A DNA stretch of 64,000 nucleotides from DASSFZ01 sp035283185. GTDB taxonomy: Bacteria > Chloroflexota > Anaerolineae > Fen-1058. Positions 18,695 through 27,648 of the stretch are shown one piece after another (position 1 is the first letter of the stretch; each line of letters opens with the position of its first letter). A program made the position numbers and the translations under genes. The stretch covers positions 62,001-126,000 of the forward strand of contig DATEUJ010000053.1 in assembly GCA_035283185.1 (NCBI GenBank), in the 5' to 3' direction. The notes under the pieces were generated by a model. It was not told the origin of the DNA, did not search any database, and saw only the letters and a list, made by a program, of their open reading frames with translations.

Positions 18695-19196
18695 GTCCCG
18701 GTCTCCCGTGGCAGTTCTTGTATTTCCTGCCGCTGCCGCACGGGCAAGGCTCGTTTCGGCCTACTCTCTCGAATTCGGTGCGCTGGATGGGCTGTTGCCA
18801 GCCTCTGAGTGGGGGACGAAGGTCAGGCTGGTCTGAAGACTCTTCGTCGCGCTCGGCGTCCCAGTCCTCGTCCTCGTCCTCCCAGTCATAATCCTCGTCC
18901 TCCCACTCGCTGCTTGCGCCCCGCCCAGCGGGGTCGATGAGTTCCTCCTCGTCGTCCTCGTCGGAGCCAGGTGACGGAGTGCGCAGGATGGACGTGACGG
19001 CGCGCCAGATGACGACCACCACCCCGATCAGGGCGATGAGCGACAGGAGGGTGGACTCGAACATCGAGAAAGGGAAGAGGCGCGCGAGCAGCGCGCCGAC
19101 GCCGGCCGCCAGGAGCACGACGACGAATGCGCCGAGGGCAAGCGCGAGCAGCACGCCGACTGCAGCTACGATCGTGATGAGAGTACGTCTCACCAT
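18684..19196 (-). CDS. Membrane protein with C-terminal SEC-C zinc motif
   Basis: Protein of 170 residues. Two membrane helices (about 4-32 and 42-64) are followed by a strongly acidic linker (EDEDYDWEDEDEDWD) and a C-terminal SEC-C motif, GRNEPCPCGSGRKYKNCHG, which binds zinc and in SecA contacts SecB or ribosomes. The SEC-C tail should be cytosolic. ATG 19196 has GGAGG seven bases upstream. Residues DPAGRG in the linker are encoded by an 18-base palindrome shared with the S9 peptidase gene. Function unknown. Confidence 0.75.
18918..18935. repeat. 18-base coding palindrome, copy 1
   Basis: GCCCCGCCCAGCGGGGTC, a hairpin-forming sequence inside the SEC-C protein gene and read there as DPAGRG. 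An identical copy at 23303-23320 is read in the same frame in the S9 peptidase gene. Confidence 0.8.
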
Positions 19197-20014
19197 GTCC
19201 TTGCCTCCCTGATCCGGGCGTCGATCTCGGCGACCTTGGCCTGCCCGGCCAGCCACCAGTCTTCGTGCAACTGCGCGTTAAGCTCCTCGACGCTCTTGCC
19301 CTGCTGCTCGACCCAGGTGTAATACTTGAGATGGTGCCACTGGCGGCGCAGGTCCGGCGTGCCGTCCTTGATCCAGTCCGTCTTCTGGTCGAGGAAGATG
19401 TGTGCACGCGCCACAGCTTCGGCCTCGTCCATCTTCCCGTACTGCCTGGTCATGTCGGCCATCACCGAGTAGTAACGGTCGATGGCGTCCGTGCAGATGG
19501 TGACGATCGTGTCTTTCGCCCCGAAACCGTAATGCCTGGCCGTCTTGATCGCGCCGAGAACGTTGCACACGCCGCTGATGCCGAAGATCGTCGACAACTT
19601 CTCGACCTTCTCCCGCGGGACGCCGAAACGCTTCTCCAGCGCGCCCATGCCGACCGGGTCGGTCAGCAGTTGCAGCCCCTTCTTGCACTCGACGTCGTCC
19701 AGGCACATGATCGCGTCCATGTTCATCACGTTGTGAATCCACGTCACGTGCTTGTCGCCGATGCCCTGGATGTCGTGCGAGCCGTAGCCGTTGTTGTACA
19801 GCGTGGGGCATTGGATCGGCTCGAGGCCGACGATTTTGTGATGCGGCCAAACCTGCTTGAGCCGGTCGCCCGCCGCGATGGTGCCCGCCGACCCCATCGC
19901 GGAGCAGAACGCAGCGATCGTCCCGTCGCCGATGCCCTGCGCCTTCAATTTCGACGCGAGCTCAACGATCGTGTTGCCGGTGACGTGGTAGTGAAAGCGG
20001 TAGTTCCCCATCAC
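19190..20014 (-). CDS. PLP-dependent synthase/lyase, C-terminal part after in-frame stop
   Basis: 274 residues in the same frame as, and directly continuing, the preceding part (20015-20566). It begins GTG-ATG right after the TAA. The text continues the fold without a gap: MGNYRFHYHVTGNTI, then FCSAMGSAGTIAAGDRLKQV (glycine-rich phosphate-binding loop of the tryptophan-synthase-beta superfamily) and GLEPIQCPTLYNNGYGSHDI. Alone it would lack the PLP lysine. It overlaps the SEC-C gene start by 7 bases. Confidence 0.8.
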   Translation of the reverse strand: MMGNYRFHYHVTGNTIVELASKLKAQGIGDGTIAAFCSAMGSAGTIAAGDRLKQVWPHHKIVGLEPIQCPTLYNNGYGSHDIQGIGDKHVTWIHNVMNMDAIMCLDDVECKKGLQLLTDPVGMGALEKRFGVPREKVEKLSTIFGISGVCNVLGAIKTARHYGFGAKDTIVTICTDAIDRYYSVMADMTRQYGKMDEAEAVARAHIFLDQKTDWIKDGTPDLRRQWHHLKYYTWVEQQGKSVEELNAQLHEDWWLAGQAKVAEIDARIREARTW

Positions 20015-20566
20015 TTAGAACTGGTTGAGGATGCGGACGTTCGGATCCGAGCGGCGCAGCTCCCAGGTCTTGTCGTAGATCTCTTTGACGTTGCTCTCGC
20101 TGCCGGGCGTCTTGATGATCGAGGCGCCGTAGCCTTCGATGCGCTCGAAGCGCTCCGCGCTCATGCCCTCCGGCAGGACGACGATGCTCTTGAACCCCAT
20201 GCGGCAGCCGACCCACGCGCCGCCGATGCCGTAGTTGCCGGTCGACGGCCACACGAGCGTGTGAACGCTCGGATCGACCTCGCCGGCCGTCTCGAGATCG
20301 ACCAACACCGAGTACGCCGCGCCGACCTTGTGCGAGCCGGATGGGAAATCCTTGCCGTACAGGACGGCGATGTTCGCTTCGACGCCGGTCAATTGCCTGG
20401 GCAGCACTTCGTAGCGGATGCGGTCGCCGGCGTCGCGCCAGGTGATGTTGAACAGATTGATCGGGTCGAGCGGGTCGCGCGTCATCGCGTCGACGGCGGC
20501 GGCGCGCGTCCCGGCGTCGATCGTATCGGGGTGGAGCATCTCTTCGAAAGTCGGTCCGAGGATCAT
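20015..20566 (-). CDS. PLP-dependent synthase/lyase, N-terminal part up to in-frame stop
   Basis: 183 residues of a fold-type II PLP enzyme (cysteine synthase/threonine synthase-like). The PLP lysine is K80 in FPSGSHKVGAAYS, and STGNYGIGGAWVG near 109-121 is the substrate-binding loop. The frame ends at TAA (20015-20017) where homologues should run on as one chain of about 457 residues. Start ATG 20566 has AGGGAGA upstream. Either the gene is inactivated, the stop is read through, the two parts re-associate, or the base is an error. Exact reaction not assigned. Confidence 0.8.
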   Translation of the reverse strand: MILGPTFEEMLHPDTIDAGTRAAAVDAMTRDPLDPINLFNITWRDAGDRIRYEVLPRQLTGVEANIAVLYGKDFPSGSHKVGAAYSVLVDLETAGEVDPSVHTLVWPSTGNYGIGGAWVGCRMGFKSIVVLPEGMSAERFERIEGYGASIIKTPGSESNVKEIYDKTWELRRSDPNVRILNQF

Positions 20567-20608
20567 GGTGTCTCCCTATTGCACGTGCCATCGGCGCGAG
20601 CTGCGCCG

Positions 20609-21436
20609 TTACCCTGCAATATCGCGGCGGCGAAATATCAGCATCGCCAGAACGGTCAGGCCAACCGTGTAAACGGCCAGGTTGACCAGGCTGTGGAGCA
20701 GCGTGACATCGCCGGCATCGCCGCGGAGGTAAACCGCCAGCGCGTTCAGGTTGAAGTTGAACGTGAACGGCGCGATGGTGCGCCAGGCGCTTGTCTCGAA
20801 CGCGGCGCCAAGGCTGTTCGCCAGCGCGTCGACGAGCAGCCACGACACGGCGATGGCAACGCCGGCGCCGCCGGATCGCGTGATGACCGTGGCGAACACG
20901 CCGATTGAAGCGGTGATAGCGAGCCGCAGCCACGCCAGCAGCCATGCGCCGCCAAATGTCTGCCAGCCGTCCGGCGCGGCCTGCAGCGGGAAGTCGAAGC
21001 CGGCTGCTGCCCGAAAGGTCACGAGCATGCCCAGGTGTACCAGGATCGGCACAATCACGATCAGGGCCGTCACGGCGGCCAGCGCGTACAGGAGCTTGGC
21101 GAGCAGGAACACGCCGCGCCGCCCGTGGCGCGCCAGCAGGTTCTTCCACGTGTCGAACCCGTATTCGTTGCCGACGGCCGAGGTGATGAAGACGACGATC
21201 AGGATGCTGCCGAGAAGCTCGACGATTTGCAGCCCGAATAGCATCGACTGGGGGAACGCGAATGTGTCGACCGTCTGCAGGATGCGGGTTCCGAACCGGC
21301 GCACGGCGTCCGCGGCGGCGAGCGTGGGCAGGATCGCTCCGCATAGCCCCGCCGCGGCCGGCAGGAGCAGCACGAGCCAGGTGATGCGCATCCGGCGCAG
21401 CTTGATCCACTCGGCGCGCAGCAGTCCGGCCGTCAC
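20609..21436 (-). CDS. ABC-2 type permease
   Basis: Protein of 275 residues with six predicted membrane helices and the ABC-2 permease layout: N-terminal RAEWIKLRRMRITWLVLLL, a long extracytoplasmic loop, the conserved NEYGFDTWKNLLARHGRR coupling region, and a C-terminal MLIFRRRDI. It pairs with the ATPase encoded just upstream (4-base ATGA overlap) to form an exporter of bacitracin/lantibiotic or other hydrophobic compounds. Substrate unknown. Confidence 0.88.
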   Translation of the reverse strand: MTAGLLRAEWIKLRRMRITWLVLLLPAAAGLCGAILPTLAAADAVRRFGTRILQTVDTFAFPQSMLFGLQIVELLGSILIVVFITSAVGNEYGFDTWKNLLARHGRRGVFLLAKLLYALAAVTALIVIVPILVHLGMLVTFRAAAGFDFPLQAAPDGWQTFGGAWLLAWLRLAITASIGVFATVITRSGGAGVAIAVSWLLVDALANSLGAAFETSAWRTIAPFTFNFNLNALAVYLRGDAGDVTLLHSLVNLAVYTVGLTVLAMLIFRRRDIAG

Positions 21437-22419
21437 TTGCTTTTCTCCGCGTCGTCTTCGCGATGCGCGCCGGTGATGCGCAAGAAGACCTGCTCCAGCG
21501 TCTCGCGCTCGACGATGACCTGGTAGACGCGCGTCCGGCCGCTGCTCAGCGCGTCGACGATCTCCGGCGCGCGCTCGCGCCCGGCCCTGACGACGATCTG
21601 GTTCACGCCGTCGCGCTCGACGGCCAGCCCCCGATAGGGGCTTTCGGGGGCCAGCCCCCGACTGCCTCTATCGGGGGCCAGCCCGTCCAGGCCGGCCACG
21701 ATCGCGTATGCCCGCTCGATCGGCTCAGCCTCGATGCGCAGCGTGGGCAGATCGCCGAGCAGGTCCGAGACTCTGCCTTCGCGCAGCAGCTCTCCCTTGT
21801 CGATGATCGCCACGCGGTCGCACACTTGCTCGATCTCGTGGAGGAGATGGCTGGAGATGAAGACGGTGTGGCCCGCCTGGCCCAGTTGCCGAATGAGCGC
21901 GCGCACCTCGGCCTGCCCGGCCGGATCGAGGCCGTTCGTCGGCTCGTCGAGGATCAGCAGTTGAGGGCGATTGAGGAGCGTCGCGGCGACGGCGAGCCGC
22001 TGCTTCATGCCGAGCGAATACGTGCGCACGCGATCTCGCTGGCGATCGGCAAGGCCGGTGATGTCCAGCACTTCGTCGACGCGCGCTTCGTCCGGATAGC
22101 CGCCTGTGTGCGCCAGCACGCGAAGATTGTCGCGTCCGGACAGAAACGGGTAGAACGTCGGCGACTCGACCAGCGCGCCGACCTGCGGCAGGTACATTTG
22201 GCGCGCCGTGACGACGTCGTGGCCCATCACGCGCGCGCGGCCCGCCGTCGGGCGGGCAAGGCCGAGCAGCAGGCGGATCGTCGTCGTCTTGCCGGCCCGG
22301 TTCGGGCCGAGGAATCCGAACACCGCCCCGCGCGGCACGCTCAAATTGAGATTCCGCACGGCGATGATCGAGCCGTACCGCTTGGTGAGGTCCTCGGTGA
22401 CGATGGCAGGCTCGGACAT
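21433..22419 (-). CDS. ABC-2 exporter ATPase
   Basis: Protein of 328 residues, CcmA/NatA-like. Walker A is FLGPNRAGKTTT (Arg replaces the usual Gly at the third variable position but GxxxxGKT is kept), the signature is YSLGMKQRLAVA, Walker B is LLILDEPTNGLDP, and the H-loop SSHLLHEIEQ is intact. A short insertion with three GLAP-type peptides, encoded by a palindromic DNA repeat (21622-21685), sits in the C-terminal accessory domain near residues 247-268. It works with the permease downstream and energises export from the cytosol. Confidence 0.9.
   Translation of the reverse strand: MSEPAIVTEDLTKRYGSIIAVRNLNLSVPRGAVFGFLGPNRAGKTTTIRLLLGLARPTAGRARVMGHDVVTARQMYLPQVGALVESPTFYPFLSGRDNLRVLAHTGGYPDEARVDEVLDITGLADRQRDRVRTYSLGMKQRLAVAATLLNRPQLLILDEPTNGLDPAGQAEVRALIRQLGQAGHTVFISSHLLHEIEQVCDRVAIIDKGELLREGRVSDLLGDLPTLRIEAEPIERAYAIVAGLDGLAPDRGSRGLAPESPYRGLAVERDGVNQIVVRAGRERAPEIVDALSSGRTRVYQVIVERETLEQVFLRITGAHREDDAEKSK
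21622..21685. repeat. Palindromic repeat inserted in ABC ATPase gene
   Basis: Three copies of GGCCAGCCCCCG-type sequence (21622-21633, 21649-21660, 21676-21685) alternate with CGATAGGGG and CTCTATCGGGG, forming nested hairpins. They are read in frame as three GLAP/GLAV peptides in a non-catalytic loop. Confidence 0.75.
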
Positions 22420-22426
22420 GGCGAAG

Positions 22427-24289
22427 TTATCGTTTCAGGTATGTGTCGAAAAACGCCGCACGCTTCTTGTATGCGTCGATGCGATTCTCGATCTTGCGGA
22501 AGCCGTGGCCTTCGTCCGCGTACACGTGCAGCTCGACGGGCTTGCCGCGCTGCCGAAGCGCGTCGCGGATTTGCTCCGACTCGTCGAGGGGACAGCGCGG
22601 ATCGTGCGCGCCGGCGAAGAGCTGCACCGGCGCGGCGATCCGGTCGACGAAGAATATCGGCGACATCGCGTGCCAGCGCTCGCCATCCTTCGCCGGATCG
22701 CCCATGTGCTGCAGGTCCCAGTACTGCAGGTCGCCACGCGAGTTCTCGTGTCCCGTGAACCAGTTGACGAAGGGCACCAGCGCCGAGCCGGCGGCGAACT
22801 TCTCCGGGTGAAACGTGAGGCCGGTCATGGTCAGGTAGCCGCCGTGCGATACGCCTGTGATCCCGATGCGCCTGGGGTCGGCCCATCCCTCGCGCGCCAG
22901 GTAGTCGGCGCCTGCGACCACGTCGTTCGTGTCGGCGCGGCCGATGTCGAAGCGATTGGCTTCGCGCCACTGCCGGCCGTAGCCGGTGCTGCCGCGATAG
23001 TTCGGCGCCAGGACGACGGTGCCGCGCATCGCCAGGTCCTGGACGGCTACCAGGAAATCATTGTCGTGCTGCGCCGTCGGGCCGCCGTGGACGAATAACA
23101 CAGCCGGGTTCGAGCCGTCCCTCTTCGCGCCGTGCGGCGCGTACAGGAGCGCCGGCACGTGGATTCCCTCGTCGAGGCTCGGGTAGGTCACGTGAACCGG
23201 CTTGACGAAGAGGCTCCGGTCGATCGTCGGAGGCAGCGAGTCGGTGAGCTGGCGAGTCTGGCCGCTGCTTGACGCAGATCCTCGTAGCGGAGCGGAGGGG
23301 ACGCCCCGCCCAGCGGGGTCAAGTGGCGAAAACAGCCACAGGTCTGCGGGATAGTCGGGTCCCGAATACGTGAACACCAACGAGCGGCCGTCCGGCGTCC
23401 ATTCGATCTGCGAATGAATGCCGGGCCTGTCCGCGTAGCGCTCGATTGTTCCATTCAGGCCGTGGATGGTCAGGCCGATGTTCCCGTCTCGGTTCTCGCC
23501 GTAAGCCAGTCGCTTCCCGTCCGGCGACCAGACCGGATAGTAACACTCGCGTGCGCCGCCGGTAAGCCATTCAATCGTGCGAGCGGCGATGTCGAAGATG
23601 CCGATGTCGTAGCTGTCTTTCACGTCCGATATGAAGGCCAGCTTCGAGCTGTCTGGAGACCAGCGGGCGCCGGAGGCATCGACGGCGCCTGCTGCGTCGC
23701 CGATCGGGATCGGTTCTCCACCCGCGAGCGGAACCAGGAAGACGCCCATTTTGCCGTCGGCGGTCATCGCCTCGACAGCGATCCACTGCCCATCGGGCGA
23801 AGGCTGCGCGGGAATGTCGCTGAACTCGTGGTAGGTCAATCGCTTCGGCGCGCCGCCCTCGGCGGGTAACCAGTACGTTGCGAAATGGCCGTCGCGGTTC
23901 GAGACGTAGACGAAGCCGGACTGGTCGGGCATCCAGCGCACCGCCCAGTTGATGGCTTCGTTCGGCGTATCGGGCGTCAGGTTGCGGCTTTCCCCCGTCG
24001 CGAGATCGAGCACGAACAGGTCGAAGTTTTCGTCGCCGGCGTAGTCCTGCAGATAGGCGATCCGTCTACCATCGGGCGACCAACGCGGCGAGACGGCCGA
24101 TTCTTCGGCGTGCGTGATTTGCCTGGCCTCGCCGCCCGCGATCGACAGGCTGTAAAACTGCCAGCGGCCGGTCTGGTTCCACATGAAGACGAGGGACTTG
24201 CCGTCCGGAGACAGGTGAAATCCCCCGCCCCAGGCGAAAACGTTGGGGATGCCGAACAGCGTATCGAGATCGGGAAGGATAGGGGGCAC
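22427..24289 (-). CDS. S9-family prolyl oligopeptidase-like peptidase
   Basis: Protein of 620 residues without a signal peptide. The N-terminal half is a beta-propeller with repeated SPDG motifs (LSPDGKSLVF, SPDGRRIAYL, SPDGKRLAYG). The C-terminal half is an alpha/beta hydrolase with the catalytic triad S481 in GVSHGG, D563 in GAHDPRCP and H595 in DEGHGF. It resembles acylaminoacyl peptidases acting on short peptides. Residues DPAGRGVPSAPLRG, at about 327-340 between the propeller and hydrolase, are encoded by a palindromic repeat insertion (23285-23320). The stop is eight bases from the ABC ATPase start. Confidence 0.93.
   Translation of the reverse strand: MPPILPDLDTLFGIPNVFAWGGGFHLSPDGKSLVFMWNQTGRWQFYSLSIAGGEARQITHAEESAVSPRWSPDGRRIAYLQDYAGDENFDLFVLDLATGESRNLTPDTPNEAINWAVRWMPDQSGFVYVSNRDGHFATYWLPAEGGAPKRLTYHEFSDIPAQPSPDGQWIAVEAMTADGKMGVFLVPLAGGEPIPIGDAAGAVDASGARWSPDSSKLAFISDVKDSYDIGIFDIAARTIEWLTGGARECYYPVWSPDGKRLAYGENRDGNIGLTIHGLNGTIERYADRPGIHSQIEWTPDGRSLVFTYSGPDYPADLWLFSPLDPAGRGVPSAPLRGSASSSGQTRQLTDSLPPTIDRSLFVKPVHVTYPSLDEGIHVPALLYAPHGAKRDGSNPAVLFVHGGPTAQHDNDFLVAVQDLAMRGTVVLAPNYRGSTGYGRQWREANRFDIGRADTNDVVAGADYLAREGWADPRRIGITGVSHGGYLTMTGLTFHPEKFAAGSALVPFVNWFTGHENSRGDLQYWDLQHMGDPAKDGERWHAMSPIFFVDRIAAPVQLFAGAHDPRCPLDESEQIRDALRQRGKPVELHVYADEGHGFRKIENRIDAYKKRAAFFDTYLKR
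23303..23320. repeat. 18-base coding palindrome, copy 2
   Basis: Identical to 18918-18935 and read in the same frame as DPAGRG. Here it is preceded by GTAGCGGAGCGGAGGGGA (23285-23302). A related string GAAGCGGAGCGGGAGCAGGG followed by GCCGCCGAGCGGCC lies between genes near 30554-30587. Confidence 0.75.
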
Positions 24290-24302
24290 GGGCCTCTCCG
24301 AA

Positions 24303-24353
24303 GGTGATACGTGATCACGTGATCACGTATCACGTATCACGCATCACGTATTA
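24303..24353. repeat. Word run of CACGTGAT/ATCACGT palindromes
   Basis: Seven overlapping words of the type GTGATCACGT / ATCACGTATCACG fill the gap between the aldolase-like gene and the S9 peptidase gene. The run is self-complementary and could form alternative hairpins. Confidence 0.8.
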
Positions 24354-24354
24354 C

Positions 24355-25764
<1,410 letters not shown>

Positions 25765-25970
25765 AGCTTATTTTCTCCGGGTTGAAACGATGTGTGATGG
25801 TGCTTCGAGCCAGCGGAATAGCGTGCGCCGGATGGTGCGATTCCAGCGTGCGTCGCGCGGAAACTTCTCGCGTGTCGTGACGATGAGTTGAGCGAGATGC
25901 GCCGTGCGCGAACGGGCGGCGGTGCGCTCGTGGGTGCGTGGCATACGGATACCCGCTTTTGCCACTGGCT

Positions 25971-26171
25971 TTACACCGTCTCAAATTGCATGAGACGTAA
26001 CTTCTCTGGCGCCAGGCGGGTGCTCAAATCGAGAATCTCAATTCCAACTAACCGGCCATCGTTGTCAAAATCCAGGATGATGCCGGGTTGGACTTCTTCG
26101 GACTCGACTATCTCCGCGTCGTCCAACTCAAAGTACAGCGCGTCGTCTTCACTGTCTATTCTGACTTTCAT
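25971..26171 (-). CDS. DUF2283 family protein
   Basis: Protein of 66 residues matching the DUF2283 pattern: MKVRIDSEDDALYFELDDAE, then EEVQPGIILDFDNDGRLVGI and EILDLSTR. These small beta proteins are often next to DUF4258 proteins, as putative toxin-antitoxin partners. The bases just upstream (minus strand, about 26240-26180) encode RIVTLFFDRRLG and a stop, which could be the tail of such a partner, but the rest is not recognisable. Function unknown. Confidence 0.85.
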   Translation of the reverse strand: MKVRIDSEDDALYFELDDAEIVESEEVQPGIILDFDNDGRLVGIEILDLSTRLAPEKLRLMQFETV

Positions 26172-26287
26172 TTCTTCTTATCCCAAACGACGGTCAAAGA
26201 ACAGAGTTACAATCCGATGGGGCTGAACATGCGTGTTGATCACATGAGCGCGACTCCATAATGCGCCCCCTGCGCCCGACACTTCTC

Positions 26288-26361
26288 AAAAAGAAAAAGG
26301 GCGGGACACACGACATTCATCCTCGACTCGGTTCTGCTTTCATCTGGGATGCTGTCCCGCC
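26288..26361 (-). terminator. Candidate terminator after higBA
   Basis: On the minus strand a nine-base perfect stem GGCGGGACA (26361-26353) / TGTCCCGCC (26308-26300) is followed by CTTTTTCTTTTT. The loop is long (44 bases), which weakens the call. It lies just beyond the higA stop. Confidence 0.45.
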
Positions 26362-26384
26362 TGAATCTTGTTATGTCTCAGCCG

Positions 26385-26615
26385 TTACAGCTCGGTAATC
26401 TCAGGGACATGCTCGTCTTCGTACTTCTCAATCAATACGCCCAAGATTTCCATGAATGAGGCTAAGGGATGAGTCTCGTCCTCACCCACTTGGTCAATCA
26501 AATCGTCTAACAACTTGACCACCTCTTGGTATTCTTCCTCTGTATGGGGAACATATAACACTTCGGAGATCGATGGCCAGACCGTTGCTACCTGTTGAAT
26601 CCTAGCCGTTAACAT
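26385..26615 (-). CDS. higA: HigA-like antitoxin, short form without HTH
   Basis: Protein of 76 residues resembling the N-terminal toxin-binding helices of HigA (TEEEYQEVVKLLDDLIDQV, then GEDETHPLASFMEILGVLIE). Family members usually continue with an XRE helix-turn-helix of about 50 residues; here the frame stops after HVPEITEL. The gene starts three bases after the higB stop, so it is translated as a pair. It should neutralise HigB; autorepression is doubtful without the HTH. Confidence 0.75.
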   Translation of the reverse strand: MLTARIQQVATVWPSISEVLYVPHTEEEYQEVVKLLDDLIDQVGEDETHPLASFMEILGVLIEKYEDEHVPEITEL

Positions 26616-26618
26616 GGC

Positions 26619-26906
26619 CTACTCCTTCCACTTGCCCGTGTCGTACTCGTCGTGCGTCAAGACTGCACGGATGTAAACTTTGCGGCGATTGTAGTGGATA
26701 GCCGCAATGAGCCTAGCTTTGTTTCCACCGATATTGAACACCGTCACAGGGCCTACTTGGTCTGCACTGGGGAAGGCCGTCCGTAAATCGACGAAGGATG
26801 TAAAGTTTCTCGACTTCATCGACTTGTACCAATGTTGGAGTGCTGACTTGGCATCCGGATGTCTCCCCGCAAACTCATTGAGCCTTTTCCGGGTGATGAT
26901 GTGCAT
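26619..26906 (-). CDS. higB: HigB-type mRNA interferase toxin
   Basis: Protein of 95 residues of the HigB/RelE superfamily that cleaves mRNA on the ribosome. Visible family text: TRKRLNEFAGRHPDAKSALQ, DLRTAFPSADQVG, TVFNIGGNKARLIAAIHYN, and the catalytic-end motif VLTHDEYDTGKWK. It appears intact. The toxin-first gene order is typical for HigBA. A near-consensus promoter lies about 35 bases upstream. Confidence 0.92.
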   Translation of the reverse strand: MHIITRKRLNEFAGRHPDAKSALQHWYKSMKSRNFTSFVDLRTAFPSADQVGPVTVFNIGGNKARLIAAIHYNRRKVYIRAVLTHDEYDTGKWKE

Positions 26907-26941
26907 GGAGAGTTTCCTACTCTTACATCCTTGCCAATACC

Positions 26942-26972
26942 ATTATACCCTCGAATCCGTTTTGCTTGTCAA
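26942..26972 (-). promoter_or_regulatory. higBA promoter
   Basis: Minus strand: perfect TTGACA (26972-26967), a 19-base spacer and perfect TATAAT (26947-26942). The spacer is two bases longer than ideal, which may moderate its strength. The transcript would have a leader of about 30 bases. Confidence 0.65.
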
Positions 26973-27154
26973 AGTTCACCGTTACAATGATACTCGCCTT
27001 CGCGGGAAGTCAAGCCGTGAAGTCACCGTTCCGGCTTGTTAGCTATCGCCTCAACAGATCCGGCATCCGTCGGCACGCAGAGCGTGATCCACTGGCAAAT
27101 GAGCCTCCTGGCTCTTGCGAAATTCAGCGGGTCGGGAGAGGTGAGGAATTCGCT

Positions 27155-27493
27155 CTAGGCGCCGCCTGTCTTCAAGGCGTCGAGCAGCGCGCTCAGGATG
27201 CGCGCGCGATACTCGATCGCCGTGGCGACGTTGCGCTGGTGCAGCTCGTACAGCGCCGCGTCGACTTCCGTCTGGCCCGGCTTGCCCGAAGGCCGCATCG
27301 GCACGACGGTTGCACTGTCGCCGTCCATGCGGATGATGCTGCGCGCGACGGCCCGGGCCTGATCGAACTGCGCGCCGCTCTCCGCGCCGATTTCGACGGC
27401 GCGCGTCTCGACCGTCAGCGTGGCGGCGTCGTCGATGTACTGCGCGATTTTCTCGGCCACGCTTTTCAGCGATTTCTCCAATTCACTTGCCAT
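27155..27493 (-). CDS. Small partner protein with the shared C-terminal module
   Basis: Protein of 112 residues, last gene of the seven-gene operon. ATG 27493 has GGAGGAG seven bases upstream. By eye, residues 20-105 align with the last 90 residues of the caspase-like peptidase two genes upstream: a DD-xx-x-L-x-V start (D21-D22, TLTVETR), ARSIIRMDGD (GD at 58-59), then EVDAALYELH (H85) and a basic helix with R96/R98. It lacks the peptidase itself, so it may be a free copy of an interaction domain. Not recognised as a named family. Confidence 0.7.
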   Translation of the reverse strand: MASELEKSLKSVAEKIAQYIDDAATLTVETRAVEIGAESGAQFDQARAVARSIIRMDGDSATVVPMRPSGKPGQTEVDAALYELHQRNVATAIEYRARILSALLDALKTGGA

Positions 27494-27550
27494 GCGATGT
27501 CTCCTCCTAATAGTATTGCCCTTCAACAACTGCGCCAGCCGCGAAGATTG

Positions 27551-27626
27551 TTTACCACGGATTTCACGGATAGCACCGGTGGCTGCCTGTCAACGTCCGT
27601 GTAATCTGTGTTATCCGTGGTTAGTC
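27551..27626. repeat. ACCACGGAT inverted word repeat
   Basis: ACCACGGATTTCACGGAT at 27554-27571 is answered by ATCTGTGTTATCCGTGGT at 27605-27622, a long imperfect inverted repeat between two genes of the same operon. Similar CCACGGAGGC/GCCTCCGTGG pairs occur at 52921-52986 and CACGAAG words at 41779-41828. Confidence 0.75.
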
Positions 27627-27648
27627 CTGGGTTGCACTTGGGATCGCG

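Noticed and set aside
25768..25965. 65-codon minus-strand frame before the aldolase-like gene
   Set aside because: Basic, low-information sequence with no ribosome binding site and no recognisable family; it could be real but I cannot support it.
26296..26370. GGCGGGACA inverted repeat as an attC site
   Set aside because: The outer boxes do not fit RYYYAAC/GTTRRRY and a T-rich tract follows, so a terminator is the better reading.
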